From positions 1 to 64,000 of the forward strand of contig CAISYL010000189.1 of the NCBI GenBank assembly GCA_903889655.1: a DNA stretch of 64,000 bases, given 5' to 3'. Numbering within the stretch: position 1 is the first letter of the stretch; the number at the start of each line of letters is the position of its first letter. This document shows, piece after piece, positions 25,901 to 33,658 of the stretch. The DNA comes from an uncultured Alphaproteobacteria bacterium (GTDB lineage: Bacteria; Pseudomonadota; Alphaproteobacteria; Parvibaculales; Parvibaculaceae). The notes under the pieces are model-generated. The model was not told the origin of the DNA and did not search any database. It saw nothing but the letters and a program-made list of their open reading frames with translations. The position numbers and the translations under genes were made by a program.

Positions 25901-28163
25901 CCGCCACGCCGGTCTTGACCGTCACGTCGCCGGCGCCGTTGAAGGACGACAGCAAGGGGTCGTAGGTGGAGGCGAGAATGCCGATGCCCGTATCGCCGAC
26001 CACATGGATGCTCGTGCCGTCTTCGCCGCCCGTCAGATCGACGCTGACGCTGCCGGTCGCAGCGCCGCCCGTGGCGCCGCTGTTCACCGCATAGACGCCG
26101 AAGCTGTTGTCGCCGTTGACCGTCACCGAACCCGTATCGCCCGTTACGATGCTCACTGTCGGCGTACTTGCGTCGTCGTCCTCGGTCTTCTTGCTTTCGG
26201 CATAAAGGCCGTAGGCAGAGAGCGGTGCCGATGCATCGACCGTAACGCTGTCGCCGTCATTGGTCGTGATCGAGGCGTTGCCCCCGGCGCTGTAGGAATA
26301 CGCACCATAGCCCGTCGGATCGATGGTCACATCGTCGGCGACGATGACCTTGGAGTCGCCGGTGCCCAACGTGCTCGCCCGGACGCCATAGAGGCCGTCG
26401 GCATAGACCGAATTGTCGACGTTCACGGTGACGTTTCCGCTATTCGACGTGTTCGTGATGTCCGCGACGATGCCGCTGCCTGTCGTCGACACGTCGGCGT
26501 CGCCCACCGTGCCGTAGTTGGTCACGTTGATGTCGCCGGTTCCCGATCCCGAGATGATCGCGTGGATCGCGTCGCGCGACGCCAGGATCGACGTGGTCGT
26601 CGAGGTGACCTTGCCGTTGGTCGTGATGTTGATGTCGCCGCTGCCGCCCGTGATCTGCGCGCGAATGGCGTCGTCGCCACCGGTGATGGTACCGCCGGAA
26701 TGGGTGGTCACATCCTCCACGGTCACCGCCGTGCCGGTCGTGATGTCGATATTGCCGCCGGCTGCCAAGGCGTAGATGCCGTAGTCGTAGCGGCCCGTGC
26801 CGGCGCTGATGTTGTTGGCGCCGGTATTGATCTCGATGTCGCCGGTCCCGGTCTGCTTCGTCCAGATGCCGGATTCGTTATTTTGGAGCGTGCCGCCATT
26901 GGCGTTCAGATTGCCCGCCTTGTTGGTGATCGTGCCGTCTGCGTTGATCGTGATCTTGCCCGTACCCGAGGTCTGCGCCTCGATGCCGTTGCCTGCCGCC
27001 GTGATCGTGGCCGTGCTGATATAGGGCCCCTCTTCCAGCGGCACGACATCCGGAACCGTCGTGCCGAAATCGATGGTGATGGCCGCGCCGCCCGACAGGC
27101 CGATCGCCGTGATGCCGTCGTCGCCGCCATTGTCGCCGGCCGTGACCGTGCCGTCCGCGATGATGTGGATCAGGCCCGTTCCGCCGCTGACCGCCTCGAT
27201 GCCGTCATCGGAGGTCGAGTCGACGGTCGTTCCGTCCTTGGCCGTGATCGTGATCGTGCCCGCGCCGCCGGTGGTCGATGCGTAGATGCCCTCGCCGCCC
27301 GTACCCGTGCCGTTCGCCGAACCCTTGTTGAGGTCGACGATCACCTTGCCGGTCGTGTTCCCGGCCTCGATGCCGGCCGCGGCGCCGGTCACGCTTGTGC
27401 CGTTGGCCGTCACCGTCACGTCGCCGCCGGAGCCATGCGCCGTCACGCCGTACCAGTTCGGGCTGCTCACGGTGCTGCCTTCACCCAGCGTCACATCGAC
27501 GATGCCGGTGCCGGCGTTCGAGGCGCTGATGGCGGAATTCACGCCGCCGGTGACGTCATCATCGCCAATGGTCACGTTGACGTCGGCGTTGGTCAGGCCG
27601 GTCTGGGCGGCATAGATGCCGTAGCTGCTGCCCGAAATCGTGTTCGTCTTGTCCTGCACGACATGCGTGAACCAGTTGGTGTCCACCGTGTTGACGCCGA
27701 CGCCGCCGCCGTTCGACACCACCGTGATGGCGGTGCCCGTCGTCGAGGTGACGCTGCCCGCCGTGCCGTCCGTCGTGAAATAGACCTGCGCGGGAAAGCC
27801 GTTGCCGTCGACATGGATGCCGTCGGCCGGGTTCATATTGTCGTTCTCGACGATCGTCGCATGATCGATGTCGACCGCGATCGCGCTGGTCGCCGAATAT
27901 GAGATATTCGTGTCAATCAGGGTGCCGGAGCAGGTCTGGGTGCCGCTCGTCCCGCCGGAGCAGGCCGCAAGGGCCGGTTGCGAGCCGAGCATCAGCCCCG
28001 CCGCGCCAGCAAGAATACCCGTTCCGAGCGCCGTCGTGATCAGAAGAGGCCGCCCCGCATTGCACCGTAGACCGATGATGTTTTCGGCCTGGCTTTTACC
28101 GGATTCGGACGCAACTCTAGAGACAGCGCCGATCACTCGGCGCAGCATGATACCGCGGAACAT
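22956..28163 (-). CDS. Giant type Va autotransporter with a repeat-rich beta-helix passenger
   Basis: 1735 residues from the ATG at 28163 (GGTGGGGG upstream). A long extended signal sequence (about 65 residues, ending QPALA) is followed by the usual Cys pair (ACSGGTSGTQTCSG). Residues to about 1300 hold dozens of imperfect 20-40-residue repeats built on GTGDINVTTNGTV-like units with GIYA or GIEA turns, typical of a right-handed beta-helix. A linker leads to a 12-strand barrel (about the last 275 residues, from GIWGKALGHWTS), ending in YEW rather than the usual Phe. The passenger is acidic, very low in Lys/Cys, and suits adhesion or surface coating. It is divergent from the TonB receptor. Confidence 0.92.
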   Translation of the reverse strand: MFRGIMLRRVIGAVSRVASESGKSQAENIIGLRCNAGRPLLITTALGTGILAGAAGLMLGSQPALAACSGGTSGTQTCSGTLIDTNISYSATSAIAVDIDHATIVENDNMNPADGIHVDGNGFPAQVYFTTDGTAGSVTSTTGTAITVVSNGGGVGVNTVDTNWFTHVVQDKTNTISGSSYGIYAAQTGLTNADVNVTIGDDDVTGGVNSAISASNAGTGIVDVTLGEGSTVSSPNWYGVTAHGSGGDVTVTANGTSVTGAAAGIEAGNTTGKVIVDLNKGSANGTGTGGEGIYASTTGGAGTITITAKDGTTVDSTSDDGIEAVSGGTGLIHIIADGTVTAGDNGGDDGITAIGLSGGAAITIDFGTTVPDVVPLEEGPYISTATITAAGNGIEAQTSGTGKITINADGTITNKAGNLNANGGTLQNNESGIWTKQTGTGDIEINTGANNISAGTGRYDYGIYALAAGGNIDITTGTAVTVEDVTTHSGGTITGGDDAIRAQITGGSGDINITTNGKVTSTTTSILASRDAIHAIISGSGTGDINVTNYGTVGDADVSTTGSGIVADITNTSNSGNVTVNVDNSVYADGLYGVRASTLGTGDSKVIVADDVTIDPTGYGAYSYSAGGNASITTNDGDSVTVDASAPLSAYGLYAESKKTEDDDASTPTVSIVTGDTGSVTVNGDNSFGVYAVNSGATGGAATGSVSVDLTGGEDGTSIHVVGDTGIGILASTYDPLLSSFNGAGDVTVKTGVADITVDGGDGAGGLLGSNVGIAAYSDGGKISITTGTGDITVNADSGHTYGAVGIYANGGRQSWGATADGDVVIETHGIIATNGGDGIQAYSHDGDLSIDTSAAINATGDRGIYADADGTGDVTITTHKNGTISGDAVEGIVAETDLNATLGNIKITTNDAIGSSENYVGDKGITANVKNAGSSGKIDIVSDGDIYSIGLGISANSAGSGKITVTGSGAITTDSGGSSNDAISAISTGTGDVDVGSEDGYSGLINAGHGDGIVAKGYGNVNVKTASTGDIQTAFYYGIFAQTSGLTGAVTVTTDGTVDAGNSGILAKVNNASGTGNIIVDVEDTVTSAGGFGVEALTYGTGTIHVTTNADVTGYAHAISASSTTGGVTIDNDASAKASNGSVVDVVTTGGTVQINNHEDGNIEETGAGPSPAVLAIKTVTGTGSVNVQNDGNITGRVDFDLSSTGGATFNNTSNTWYTDGVNNFTGGNDTLSTTSTGDIHAGSEATFAFGAGTDRVDNAGHFYLTGDTVFTGLENFDNSGSLDLSDDNLDTVDTVTIDGLFTGSGSSTLVLDAYLGGTSMQANTADRLIANGGTAGSTAIRIVNLASGPGSYLGPDFADGILVVSGATSASDFALDTTQPLYNASKEAVDPGLFAYKLVHNGSEERLISLPDDEAAQLPAMLTAAQGLWYETSPWLDRQADLRDQLNGGEGKVTPGIWGKALGHWTSRNTSQTVTAGGTTMTDRADYNQNTYGFVVGADTGGANVFGKGDTLLGGVSAGYVTSDQDFKSSPTTAKYKGAVLGAYATYLTGGFFVDATVKADLLTVDYSAPSLSGATASPDVKTFGVELDAGQRFPLSTSTFIEPLASLTYAKTSIDSFSAAGASFDFKDANSFRGSLGLRGGTTAYQSSATRVDVSLTGRVWDEFDGENKVTITSGGGDVVMQDKFDGAFGEVVGSVNVFGLGGGWSGFVNGGVKFKSDYTSGELTAGVRYEW
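23900..28000 (-). repeat. Degenerate coding repeats of the autotransporter passenger
   Basis: Within the gene, short related DNA units encoding Gly-Thr-Gly-Asp-Ile/Val and Thr-Thr-Asn/Asp-Gly-Thr-Val recur every 60-120 bases over about 4 kb. Copies differ at many codons, so they are diverged protein repeats, not fresh tandem duplications. Long open frames on the opposite strand are produced by this compositional bias. Confidence 0.7.
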
Positions 28164-28198
28164 GAAGACCCCCACCAGATTGCCGCATATCGGTATCG

Positions 28199-28217
28199 GT
28201 GGAAGGAACCCTTCCAC
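28199..28217 (-). promoter_or_regulatory. Inverted repeat in the autotransporter leader
   Basis: GTGGAAGG-AAC-CCTTCCAC, a perfect 8-bp repeat with a 3-base loop, 36 bases before the ATG at 28163. As RNA it would form a compact hairpin in the leader; as DNA it could bind a dimeric regulator. Confidence 0.45.
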
Positions 28218-28595
28218 GCCGATTACGGTTAAAGAATGGTGGAGACCATCTTCCAGAACATCGAAGTCCGCAAGGCCTCGTCAGGCGAAAGACACGTCAG
28301 TTTCCGGAGCAAAATTGTCGCATACGGAGTTTTGCCTTTGATTGAGAAACAGAAAATCGATTTTTACGAGCCCACACTATTCATACTCAAAATGGGTTTT
28401 ACGATAGTCACCATGCGGATAAATTCCGTCAAAGCCTCTTCGTCGGGTTCACATCGGCGGCGACGTTTCGCGTCACGAGTCGTCGACCGCCCGGACGGCC
28501 GCCACGTCGCCCCGATTTTTCGGCATCGTGAAATGTGTTATTCACTCATCAGGGCGCATCAAGACGCTTGGCATCGATGACTTGGGGAGACGTGC
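28218..28595. other. Divergent control region between autotransporter and TonB receptor
   Basis: About 380 bases, clearly richer in A/T than the surroundings. The one plus-strand frame (28236-28580) has no ribosome site and odd composition, so I do not call a gene. I could not identify a Fur box, cobalamin riboswitch or reliable -35/-10 pair. Confidence 0.45.
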
Positions 28596-30704
28596 GTGAT
28601 ACGACGAGTTCACCTTTGGCCGGCACTTTGTATTGCCTTCGCAAGTTTGAATGTGCCGTGTCTCTCCGCCCAAGCAGGAGAGGCCGGAGCGGCAAGGATC
28701 GACCAGCCCGGCGCCCAGATCGAGGAGATCGTTGTCACTGCCACGGGCTATGGCGAGAACCGGGCGACCCATCCGGGTAATATTTCCAAGATACCGGGCA
28801 GCGACATCCGCTTCGCGGAGACGCTGCAACCCGCCGAGCTTCTCAACCGCGTGCCGGGTGTCGACATTCAGCAGGGAAGCGGCGTCGAGCATCTGACCGC
28901 CATCCGTTCGCCGGTGCTGACGGGAACGGCGGGGGCTGCCTCCTTCCTCTTTCTTGAAGACGGCGTGCCGATGCGCGCGGCGGGCTTTGCCAATGTCAAC
29001 GAGCTGATGGACGCGCTGACGGAGGAAGCCGGCGCGATCGAGATCGTCCGCGGGCCGGGCAGCGCACTCTATGGCTCCAATGCCGAGCACGGCCTCATCA
29101 ATATCCTGAGCCGCGCGCCCTCGCCCACGCCGGAAGCCGAACTCACCGGCCTTATCGGACCGCATGGCGTGCGCGAACTCGACGGCACGGCGAGCACCAC
29201 CGTTCAGGATGGCAACACCTCGCACGGGTTGCGCGGCAGTTTCGTACTGAAAGAGGATGGCGGTTTCCGCGACGCCTCCGGCTACAGCCAGGAGAAAGGC
29301 CAGTTCCGCTACGACTATACCGCGCCCGACACGAAGGTCCGCACGACGCTCACCACCGTCAATCTCAATCAGGAGACGGCGGGCTACATCACCGGCGTCG
29401 ACGCTTACAAGATCGACGGCGTGCGAACCTCCAACCCCAATCCCGAAGCCTATCGCGACGCATGGGCGATCCGCGCCGCCTCGCGCATCGAGCGCGACAT
29501 CAGCGACAGCGAGACGCTGGCGCTGACGCCCTACATGCGCACCAACGGCATGAATTTCCTGATGCACTTCCAGCCCGGCGAGCCGGTGGAGGAAAACGGG
29601 CACTGGTCCGGCGGGTTGCTCACGAGCTACGAGAAGCGGCTCAGCGGCGGCCACAGGATCATATTCGGCGTAGATACGGAGTATACGGACGGATATTTGC
29701 GCGAGATACAATCCGGCCCCACCGTCTCCGGCGTCTATGTCACCGGCACGCATTACGATTACGACGTGAAGTCGCTCGTCGTCGCACCTTATCTCCACAC
29801 CGTCTGGAAGCTCGACGATGCGACGGAGCTGACGGCGGGCCTGCGCTACGAGTTTACGCGCTACGACTACACCAACAACACGGCGACGGGCGTTACCGGC
29901 CGTTTCCTGCGCCCTGCCGACCGCACCGATAATTTCTCGAACCTGACGCCGAAGCTCGGCCTCACCCATGTCTTCAACGACGCGTTCATCGGCTTTGCCA
30001 ATCTCGCCCGCGCCGCCCGCGCGCCGCAGACCGCAGACCTCTATCGCCTTCAGACCGGACAGAGCCCCGACGCGATCAAGTCCGAAGTGCTCGACAGCCT
30101 CGAAGTCGGTGCACGCGGAACGATCGACCGCCTCACCTACGAGATCGCCGCCTATTTCATGAAGAAGAACAACTTCGCATTTCGCGATTCAAACGGCGAC
30201 AACATCACGAACGGCAAGACCGAGCACATCGGCTTCGAGGCCGAGATCGCCACTCCGCTCATCTGGAATTTCGACATCGCCGCGTCGGGGAGCTATGCGC
30301 GCCACACCTACGACTTCACCGACATCATCACCAAGCCCGGCTATGCCTCGGAATCGATCCTTCCCGGCAACGACATCGACACGGCACCGCGCACCGTCGC
30401 CGATGTCCGGCTCGGCTACGGCTTCAACCGGGGGCTCGGTCGCGCCGAATTCGAATGGGTGCATCTCGGCGCCTACTGGATGGACGCCGCCAATACCCAA
30501 CGCTATCCGGGCCATGACCTCTTCAATCTGAGGGCCGAATATCGCCTCAGCGAGAATCTGTCGGTCTTCAGCCGGCTCGAAAACATCTTCGACAAACGCT
30601 ATGCGGACCGCGCCGACTATTTCTGCAAGCCCGGTTCCTGCGACCAGCGTTTCTTCCCCGGTGACGGCCGTGGTCTTTATGCCGGCGCGACCGTCCGCTT
30701 CTGA
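28596..30704 (+). CDS. TonB-dependent outer-membrane receptor
   Basis: 702 residues from a GTG with GGGGAGA six bases upstream. A signal peptide (about 1-27) is followed by a TonB box (EEIVVTATGYGE, about 43-54), a plug domain with FLFLEDGVPMR and VRGPGSALYGSNAEHG, and a 22-strand barrel ending in GLYAGATVRF. Two cysteines (YFCKPGSCDQRFF) sit in the last extracellular loop. The ligand is not evident: no siderophore, heme or B12 genes are adjacent. A weak hairpin (30712-30727) follows. It is divergent from the giant autotransporter, so the two surface proteins may share regulation. Confidence 0.93.
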   Translation: MIRRVHLWPALCIAFASLNVPCLSAQAGEAGAARIDQPGAQIEEIVVTATGYGENRATHPGNISKIPGSDIRFAETLQPAELLNRVPGVDIQQGSGVEHLTAIRSPVLTGTAGAASFLFLEDGVPMRAAGFANVNELMDALTEEAGAIEIVRGPGSALYGSNAEHGLINILSRAPSPTPEAELTGLIGPHGVRELDGTASTTVQDGNTSHGLRGSFVLKEDGGFRDASGYSQEKGQFRYDYTAPDTKVRTTLTTVNLNQETAGYITGVDAYKIDGVRTSNPNPEAYRDAWAIRAASRIERDISDSETLALTPYMRTNGMNFLMHFQPGEPVEENGHWSGGLLTSYEKRLSGGHRIIFGVDTEYTDGYLREIQSGPTVSGVYVTGTHYDYDVKSLVVAPYLHTVWKLDDATELTAGLRYEFTRYDYTNNTATGVTGRFLRPADRTDNFSNLTPKLGLTHVFNDAFIGFANLARAARAPQTADLYRLQTGQSPDAIKSEVLDSLEVGARGTIDRLTYEIAAYFMKKNNFAFRDSNGDNITNGKTEHIGFEAEIATPLIWNFDIAASGSYARHTYDFTDIITKPGYASESILPGNDIDTAPRTVADVRLGYGFNRGLGRAEFEWVHLGAYWMDAANTQRYPGHDLFNLRAEYRLSENLSVFSRLENIFDKRYADRADYFCKPGSCDQRFFPGDGRGLYAGATVRF

Positions 30705-30760
30705 TTCGGCTCAGCCCTTGAGGGCTGGACGCCCCGCCGCCTTGCTCTAAGCTTGGCACC

Positions 30761-32206
30761 ATGCAGTTCATTGTCGACATCTGGCCGGCGCTCGCGGCCA
30801 CTATCCAGTTCGCGGCCATGGCGGCAACGGCCGCGCATGCCATGCTGACGAAAAGCGACGTACGCTCGGCCGCGGGCTGGGTCGGCTTCATCCTTCTCGT
30901 GCCTTTTCTCGGCTGGCTGATCTATCTCCTTTTCGGCGTCAATCGCATCCAGCGGCGCGCGCGCGAGCTGCGCGGCGTCCGGCGCGGCAAGGCGCTGCCG
31001 GCGCCCGTCCCGGTGGCGCGCGGAAGCCTGCCCGCCGAACAGGAAGAGCAACGCCGGGAACTCGAGAGCTTCGCCCGTTTCGGCCAGAAGGTTCTGCCCG
31101 AGAGCTTCGAGCCCGGGAACACCGTCGACGTGCTGACCAACGGCGACGAGGCCTATCCGGCCATGATCGAGGCGATCGAACAGGCGACCCGCTCGATCGC
31201 CCTGTCGACCTACATCTTCAACAACGACGGAGCGGGGCGTCTTTTCGTCGACGCGCTTGCGCGCGCCGTCGAGCGCGGCGTCAGGGTGCGCCTCCTCATC
31301 GATGGCGTCGGCTCGTGGTATTCGCGGCCCTCGATCATTCCGCTGCTCACCGAACGCGGCATCAATTACGCACGCTTTCTCCATTCGTTCATGCCGTGGC
31401 AGATGCCCTATCTCAACATGCGCAACCATCAGAAAATCCTGGTGGTGGACGGTCAGCATGGTTTCACCGGAGGCATGAACATCGCGATCGGCAATCTTGT
31501 CGCGGAAAATCCACGCAAGCCGATCCTCGATTATCACTTCAGGGTCGACGGTCCGGTGGTCGCTCAACTGATGCGCACCTTCGCCCATGAATGGGAGTTC
31601 ACGACGGGCGAAATCCTGAGCGGCCCGGACTGGTTTCCACCGATCCCGCATATGGGCGATCTCGTCGCCCGCGCGCTGCCGGCCGGGCCCGACATGGGGC
31701 TCAATCCCATCCGCTGGACGCTGCTCGGCGCGCTGGCCGAAGCGCGCCAGAGCATCCGCATCGTCACCCCCTATTTCCTGCCCGACACGACACTCGCCAC
31801 CAACCTGTCGCTCGCCGCCATGCGCGGCGTCGAGGTCGATATCATTCTTCCGAAGACGAACAACCTGCCCTTCGTCGACTGGGCGGCGACACCGTCGCTT
31901 CTCTGGCTCATCGAGGCCGGGTGCCGGGTCTGGAAGACCGAGAGCCATTTCGAGCATTCCAAGCTCATGACCGTCGACGGCATCTGGTCGACGGTCGGCT
32001 CCGCCAACTGGGACGGGCGGAGCCTTCGCCTCAATTTCGAGCTCAATCTGGAATGCTATGGCAGTTCCTTCGCCCGGCGCCTCGACCGGGCCATCGACGC
32101 CAAGATCGCCTCGGCCCGTCCGGTGACGCTGGCCGATATCAGCGGGCGATCTTTCCCGACGAAGCTTCGTGACGCCGCCATCCGCCTCGCCTCGCCCTAT
32201 CTCTGA
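30761..32206 (+). CDS. cls: Cardiolipin synthase (phospholipase D family)
   Basis: 481 residues. Two N-terminal membrane helices (about 7-25 and 38-58, including LVPFLGWLIYLLFGVNRI) precede two PLD domains with HKD motifs: MRNHQKILVVDGQHGFTGG and FEHSKLMTVDGIWSTVGS. It condenses two phosphatidylglycerol molecules into cardiolipin and glycerol at the inner membrane. The length matches ClsA-type enzymes. It is followed by three small envelope genes on the same strand, with a 100-base gap holding a TATAAT-like sequence. Confidence 0.92.
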   Translation: MQFIVDIWPALAATIQFAAMAATAAHAMLTKSDVRSAAGWVGFILLVPFLGWLIYLLFGVNRIQRRARELRGVRRGKALPAPVPVARGSLPAEQEEQRRELESFARFGQKVLPESFEPGNTVDVLTNGDEAYPAMIEAIEQATRSIALSTYIFNNDGAGRLFVDALARAVERGVRVRLLIDGVGSWYSRPSIIPLLTERGINYARFLHSFMPWQMPYLNMRNHQKILVVDGQHGFTGGMNIAIGNLVAENPRKPILDYHFRVDGPVVAQLMRTFAHEWEFTTGEILSGPDWFPPIPHMGDLVARALPAGPDMGLNPIRWTLLGALAEARQSIRIVTPYFLPDTTLATNLSLAAMRGVEVDIILPKTNNLPFVDWAATPSLLWLIEAGCRVWKTESHFEHSKLMTVDGIWSTVGSANWDGRSLRLNFELNLECYGSSFARRLDRAIDAKIASARPVTLADISGRSFPTKLRDAAIRLASPYL

Positions 32207-32272
32207 GCCGGTCTCGTCCCCTGCGGCGTCGCCGTCCTTGCGCCATTGTGGAGCCAAGCTAAGCTTCGGGCG

Positions 32273-32278
32273 TATAAT
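32273..32278 (+). promoter_or_regulatory. Possible -10 box before the DUF883 gene
   Basis: TATAAT 29 bases upstream of the ATG at 32307, standing out in GC-rich DNA. No good -35 lies at 16-18 bases, so the call is weak. Confidence 0.3.
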
Positions 32279-32306
32279 CATTTCAATCAGCAGAGGGAGC
32301 GAAGAC

Positions 32307-32576
32307 ATGGCCGACAAGAACGCCACCGCGGCGGAGATCGCCGAGCTCCAGGCGGAGGTCGAGCGGCTGACCAAAGCGCTCGAGGAAGCCAAGGCGCTCA
32401 TCGCCGAGGATGTCGGCGAGCATGAGCACACCGCTCGTGAAACGGCGGAAGAGATCGGTGAACGCGTTCAGGAGGGGTTGTCGGACCTTCAGAAGCAGAT
32501 CGGCGAAAATCCCGTGCCCAGCGCCCTCATCGCCTTCGGTATCGGTTTCCTTCTCGGCCGCGTCTTCACGCGATAG
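32307..32576 (+). CDS. DUF883 (ElaB/YqjD-like) small membrane-anchored protein
   Basis: 89 residues from the ATG at 32307 (AGAGGGAG upstream). A long amphipathic, Glu/Ala/Lys-rich helix (about 1-65, ELQAEVERLTKALEEAKAL) is followed by a C-terminal membrane helix with the family ending ALIAFGIGFLLGRVFTR. E. coli YqjD and ElaB are stationary-phase inner-membrane proteins that bind ribosomes. It is followed after 9 bases by a YqjE-like gene, the same order as in the E. coli yqjCDEK cluster. Confidence 0.88.
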   Translation: MADKNATAAEIAELQAEVERLTKALEEAKALIAEDVGEHEHTARETAEEIGERVQEGLSDLQKQIGENPVPSALIAFGIGFLLGRVFTR

Positions 32577-32585
32577 GAGCTTTCC

Positions 32586-33095
32586 ATGCTGGACCCCACA
32601 CCCAATATGCGGCGCCTCGCCGAGGCCGAGCTTCTCCGCGCCGAGCTCGAAGCGCGGCGCCTTGCCCGTCGCGCCTGCTGGGTCGGCGGCGGTATCCTCT
32701 TCGCCGCGCTCGCCGTCATCATGCTGACGGTGGCCGCCTTCCTGGCGCTTGCCGAGGTCTACGGCTTTACATGGGCGGCCGCCATCACCGGCGTCGGGCT
32801 GGTGCTCCTTGCCCTCATTTCGCTCCTGCTCGCGAGCCACAAGCAACAGGGCCGCGCCGCGCGGCTCGAGATGGAACTCGCCAATCGCGCCGTCGAAGAC
32901 GCGCGGCGCGAAATCCGTCGCGATTTCGACGTGATCGAAAAGCGCCTCGATCAGCTCAGCATGGGGCTGATGGGCATCTTCAAGGGCTCGACCGCCAGCC
33001 TGCCGATCCTGACGCTCGTGCTCGGCGCGGTCGCGGCCGTGAGCCCGATGCTTCGCCGCTTCATCATGCCGTTCCTGAAAAAAACCGAGCCATGA
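32586..33095 (+). CDS. YqjE-like / phage-holin-superfamily membrane protein
   Basis: 169 residues with two central membrane helices (about 33-55 and 62-84), then a charged amphipathic helix (LEMELANRAVEDARREIRRD) and a hydrophobic C-terminal segment (ILTLVLGAVAAVSP). This is the Phage_holin_3_6/DUF1469 pattern of YqjE, a protein of unknown function always paired with a YqjD-like one; it is not a phage gene here. Its stop overlaps the next start (ATGA). Confidence 0.8.
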   Translation: MLDPTPNMRRLAEAELLRAELEARRLARRACWVGGGILFAALAVIMLTVAAFLALAEVYGFTWAAAITGVGLVLLALISLLLASHKQQGRAARLEMELANRAVEDARREIRRDFDVIEKRLDQLSMGLMGIFKGSTASLPILTLVLGAVAAVSPMLRRFIMPFLKKTEP

Positions 33096-33586
33096 AACAG
33101 ATCGCTCCCGTTTTCGCTGTCGCGCTGCTGCTTGCAGCCTGCGCCCAGGACACCGCGCCACAACCGGAAGTGACGGTGAAGAAGCCGGAGCCCCTCATCC
33201 ACATTCCGGTCGACGATCGCGGGTCCGGCGTCATCGGGCCGGGCGGCGGCGCCATCATCGGATCGATCGTCGCCGGCGCCGGCAGCGGCGCAAAGATCGG
33301 CATCTTCTCCGGTCTCGTCATCGGCTATGCCCTTGGCGGATCGAACGGGCCGAGTCTCGCGGGCTTTGCCGCCGACGAGCAGCGCCGCGCGATGGCGCAA
33401 GTCATGCAGGTTCCGGTCGGCGAAACCGTCCGCTGGCGGACCGCCGCCGATCAGGCGTCCGGCGAGATCACGCCCGTCCGGGAATATCGCGACAAGGACG
33501 GAAGGCGCTGCCGCGACTTCACCGAAACCCGCAGCGTCCGCGCGACGCATGGCCAGTACAGCGGCACGGCCTGCCTGCCGGGTTAA
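33092..33586 (+). CDS. Glycine-zipper outer-membrane lipoprotein
   Basis: 164 residues. The ATG overlaps the previous stop. The lipobox is LLAAC (Cys17). A glycine-zipper segment follows (GPGGGAIIGSIVAGAGSGAK, about 49-68), then a C-terminal domain like the 17-kDa surface-antigen fold (VREYRDKDGRRCRDFTETRS) with two cysteines. Proteins of this type are outer-membrane or periplasmic and are linked with envelope stress. Coupling to the YqjD/YqjE-like pair suggests an envelope role. Confidence 0.8.
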   Translation: MKQIAPVFAVALLLAACAQDTAPQPEVTVKKPEPLIHIPVDDRGSGVIGPGGGAIIGSIVAGAGSGAKIGIFSGLVIGYALGGSNGPSLAGFAADEQRRAMAQVMQVPVGETVRWRTAADQASGEITPVREYRDKDGRRCRDFTETRSVRATHGQYSGTACLPG

Positions 33587-33658
33587 GGTATCGACCTGAT
33601 TCCGGACGGAGAATCATGGACATCTCTGTCTTGGGGACGCGGCAACGGGGGAAGAAGC

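Noticed and set aside
25524-27902. A 792-codon open frame on the plus strand
   Set aside because: It is antisense to the giant autotransporter; His/Arg/Asp-rich composition and lack of a ribosome site show that it is produced by codon bias of the repeats.
23900-28000. Possible CRISPR-like or satellite repeats
   Set aside because: Units are irregular in length and sequence and keep one reading frame; they are diverged protein repeats.
28542-29969. A 475-codon open frame on the minus strand
   Set aside because: Antisense to the TonB receptor, whose motifs, start and composition are clear.
30712-30727. Hairpin CAGCCC-TTGA-GGGCTG after the TonB receptor as terminator
   Set aside because: Only 6 bp, no T-run; could equally be chance, so not listed as a terminator.
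32586-33095. Phage holin, hence a prophage remnant
   Set aside because: The holin-superfamily match is the housekeeping YqjE type beside a YqjD-like gene; no other phage genes are present.
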